DNA of 45,397 bases from the NCBI GenBank assembly GCA_002812745.2, contig NCSJ02000333.1, positions 1-45,397 of the forward strand, given 5' to 3'. The translations under genes were made by a program, and so were the position numbers. How positions within the stretch are numbered: position 1 is the stretch's first letter; the number at the start of each line of letters is the position of its first letter. The notes beneath the pieces are model-generated. The model was not told where the DNA came from. It made no database searches and saw only the letters and a program-made list of their open reading frames with translations. Source of the stretch: Scytalidium lignicola (lineage: Eukaryota > Ascomycota > Leotiomycetes). Positions 43,374 to 45,397 of the stretch are shown one piece after another.

Positions 43374-44544
43374 ATGGGCAGCATAGTTGAAGTTAAAATC
43401 CCAATCGTCGATATCTCTGGCTACTATAAGTACAATGATGCAGCGACGAAGCATCACATCGCAGCTCAAGTGCGGGACGCATACGAGAATCAAGGCTTTT
43501 TACAGGTAGTAGGACATTTAGTTCCAGAGGGGCTTCAAGACCGTTTTATTGATATGATACGTGCATTCTTTGCTCTCCCTTTAGAGGAGAAAGAGGAGCT
43601 TTCTCTATCAAAGTCACCTTGCAATCGGGGATATGAACATCTTGGCGGGCAGAAACTGGATGAGCTCGATCCTAACGCTACTCCTGATCAGAAAGAAGGG
43701 TTTTCTGTGCGGCGTGATCTTCCCTCTGGAGGTCGATTCTTGCAAGGAGAGAACCAGTGGCCCGACGAAGCGCTGATCCCTGGGTTTCGGGATGCCTACA
43801 TGGAGTATTATGACTCAGTGCATCAGCTATCGAAGACGATGTTTCGGATTGTATCGCTTGCACTTGGACTTGAAGAAACCCATTTTGACTATTTCGCATC
43901 GGACCCTGATGGTATGCTTCGCCCAAATGACGTATATTTGTGGACAGAGATCATGTTAATTGCTTGTACATACAGGAATCTGCCTGTGTCGTTCTCATCA
44001 TTACCCACCCACGAAAAAGGATGATACAGGTCGTACACGTGGTGTCGGTGCACACACGGACTTCAGTGCTTTAACGCTATTGCTTCAAGATGAGGGTTAG
44101 CTAGAAAAGACCACGACCAAAGAGTTGCGCTAATTGTGTTTTAAAATAGTTGGTGGGCTAGAAGTCCTGCACAAGCCATCGGGAACTTGGCATGCCGTGC
44201 CTCCTATGAAAGGAGCTTACGTAGTAAATATAGGTGATCTGATGCGTTCGTCTCAGTATCTATTTTCTTACTATCTTATTTTTAACTAACTTTGTCCTAT
44301 AGAACGCTGGACAAATGACCTATTCAAATCTACCATGCATCGAGTTATAAGCCCATTAAGCCAGAAGGACCGATACAGCTGTGCTTTCTTCAACAATGGA
44401 GCTCTCGATGTCATCGTTGAATGTATTCCAACTTGTCTCAAGCCAGGTGAAGTTCCTAAATACGGCCCATTAAGGGTTGAGGATCATGTTAAGAGTCGAT
44501 CTCTGCAGAGTTATAACGCAGCAGGGACTGAGATTAAAGTTTAA
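43374..44544 (+). CDS. 2-oxoglutarate/Fe(II)-dependent dioxygenase, isopenicillin-N-synthase-like, four exons
   Basis: The family couples decarboxylation of 2-oxoglutarate to hydroxylation or related oxidation of small molecules, often in secondary metabolism. Exons are 43374-43911, 43976-44095, 44150-44245 and 44303-44544, with introns of 64, 54 and 57 bp; the product is 331 residues. The N-terminal DIOXN region starts IPIVDISGYY and includes HIAAQVRDAYENQGFLQVV. The core has GVGAHTDFSALTLL (iron ligands His206 and Asp208), GDLMQRWTNDLFKSTMHRV (His264) and RYS (Arg275 for 2-oxoglutarate). The donor of intron 3 is GTTCGT, less usual but the only choice that restores LMQRW. The frame is intact and there is no signal peptide. 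It is 15 kb from the FAD oxidase, and no link is shown. The substrate is unknown. Confidence 0.93.
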
Positions 44545-45059
44545 AGGTATAACATTAGCGTTGTAGACTGCTACAGATTTAGAATTACTATAATATGTCA
44601 ATTATACAAAGCAATGTATAAAGGGTGAACCCCATCCGTCATAGTGTAACTTTCAATACTCCATCGACTTCCTTATCTTTCTCTATTCTAGTTTTTGCAT
44701 TAAAAAACTCTCCATTTCCTTAGACTACTTTCTATTAAGACTACTTGTCCCGGAGTCATAATAGGATTGTTTCCAAAAAACCTCTTACTTAACTTCCCCC
44801 AGAGGATCATATCAATAGCCCAACTCTTTCTTGTAACATAACTCACCTAAAAATCTCCATTGGCTCAATACTCTTTCATACGGGTTGATAGTCGTTCATC
44901 GATTGTTAGACATGAAGCTCTGATCAGTCACGCAGGAAGCTGAGCTATAGTCTAGAGTCAAAAAGAGTTAGGGACCGGTGATAAATCTGCTATTTTGGGT
45001 ATTTTGTTAGGGCCTAATCATCTAGAACACCGCGGCCTCCATATCTGTTCCCAATCTGT
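44545..45059 (+). other. intergenic, nothing recognised
   Basis: The 3' flank of the dioxygenase gene. I see no coding sequence, repeat or RNA gene. Confidence 0.45.
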
Positions 45060-45099
45060 ATCTTAGACTTACCCTTAGCCGTCACGTTGTCTACAGTAT

Positions 45100-45397
45100 T
45101 GGTAGTTCAGTCAGCGACGGCAACGCTGTGAATAAAAACTGTCTCGCTGAACTGGTGGCCAATTTGAATCCTCGCATGTTCTTCAGCCTTTACATTCTTG
45201 GTGTAGTTTCGTCCTGTGATTGTTTCCATCTTTACCGCTGTTACATCGCACAAAACCTGGTCGCTATCGTCGGCAGCTGCGCTTTTAATGCCATCAGACT
45301 CGGCTGATCCTCGATCTCCTCAACCTTAGTCTTGGCTAATTTGTAGCGCACAGCTTCAACCGGAAATAGACCTTTTAGTTCATCGATAAAGCTTTTG
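45100..45397 (-). pseudogene. fragment resembling the N-terminal part of fungal NLR/ankyrin proteins, partial
   Basis: The minus strand enters from the right edge with SFIDELKGLFPVEAVRYKLA and VEEIEDQPSLMALKAQLPT, then a TAA at about 45246. A second frame nearby reads METITGRNYTKNVKAEEHAR followed by IQIGHQFSETVF. The RNYTKNVKAxxHARIQIG pattern resembles the glycine/asparagine segment after the N-terminal domain of fungal NACHT or ankyrin proteins. The two pieces are in different frames, so the copy looks broken. The rest would lie beyond the window. The family assignment is tentative. Confidence 0.35.

Noticed and set aside
1..45397. CRISPR arrays, rRNA or tRNA genes
   Set aside because: No spaced direct repeats, no rRNA-like segment, and no tRNA cloverleaf with a convincing GGTTCGA arm was found by eye.

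Overview
The window looks like a piece of a filamentous ascomycete (Pezizomycotina) nuclear genome. The reasons are short GT-AG introns of 44-160 bp, families that are typically fungal (HET, F-box, UstYa, LysM, BBE oxidase, Fot1/pogo transposase), and AT-rich repeats damaged almost only by C-to-T and G-to-A changes, as in repeat-induced point mutation (RIP). A leotiomycete-like fungus is my guess; the genus cannot be read from the sequence.

Bases 1 to about 13,650 are an AT-rich block of nested dead transposons. Two related Ty3/gypsy elements lie on the minus strand. The first (233-4684) has lost its integrase end and is joined to an inverted LTR. The second (5437-12649) is nearly full length and appears to have cut into a Fot1/pogo transposase (12650-13653). 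Protease, reverse transcriptase, zinc knuckle and DDE motifs all carry RIP-type substitutions.

The composition changes abruptly at about 13.66 kb. The apparently intact genes after this point are an aldo-keto reductase (13980-15195, +), a small F-box protein (18912-19385, -), a UstYa/DUF3328 oxidase-like protein (22266-23382, -, four exons), a berberine-bridge-type FAD oxidase (26833-28224, -), a small hydrophilic LEA-like protein (29403-29711, -), histidyl-tRNA synthetase (36112-38139, -, five exons including a 25-bp microexon) and a 2-oxoglutarate/Fe(II) dioxygenase (43374-44544, +, four exons). Between them are decaying genes: two F-box/LRR genes, a forkhead-like regulator, a DPBB-LysM and a lysozyme-like-LysM gene that share a nearly identical LysM tail, a HET gene, and a possible NLR-like fragment at the right edge.

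Small mobile elements explain part of the damage. A roughly 0.8-kb SINE-like element occurs twice in opposite orientation (16895-17692 and 40252-40977). Each copy has its own perfect 14-15 bp target duplication and an A-rich tail, and the first copy splits an F-box gene. A 406-bp foldback MITE lies at 21737-22142.

The UstYa gene, the forkhead-like gene and the FAD oxidase are consecutive within 6 kb. This could be the remnant of a small tailoring or biosynthetic locus, but no RiPP precursor, NRPS or PKS gene is visible, so that is inference. Most of the dead genes keep long stretches in one frame and are broken by TAG/TAA in place of CAG/CAA, or TGA in place of TGG. This suggests RIP or RIP leakage has shaped the gene region as well as the repeats.
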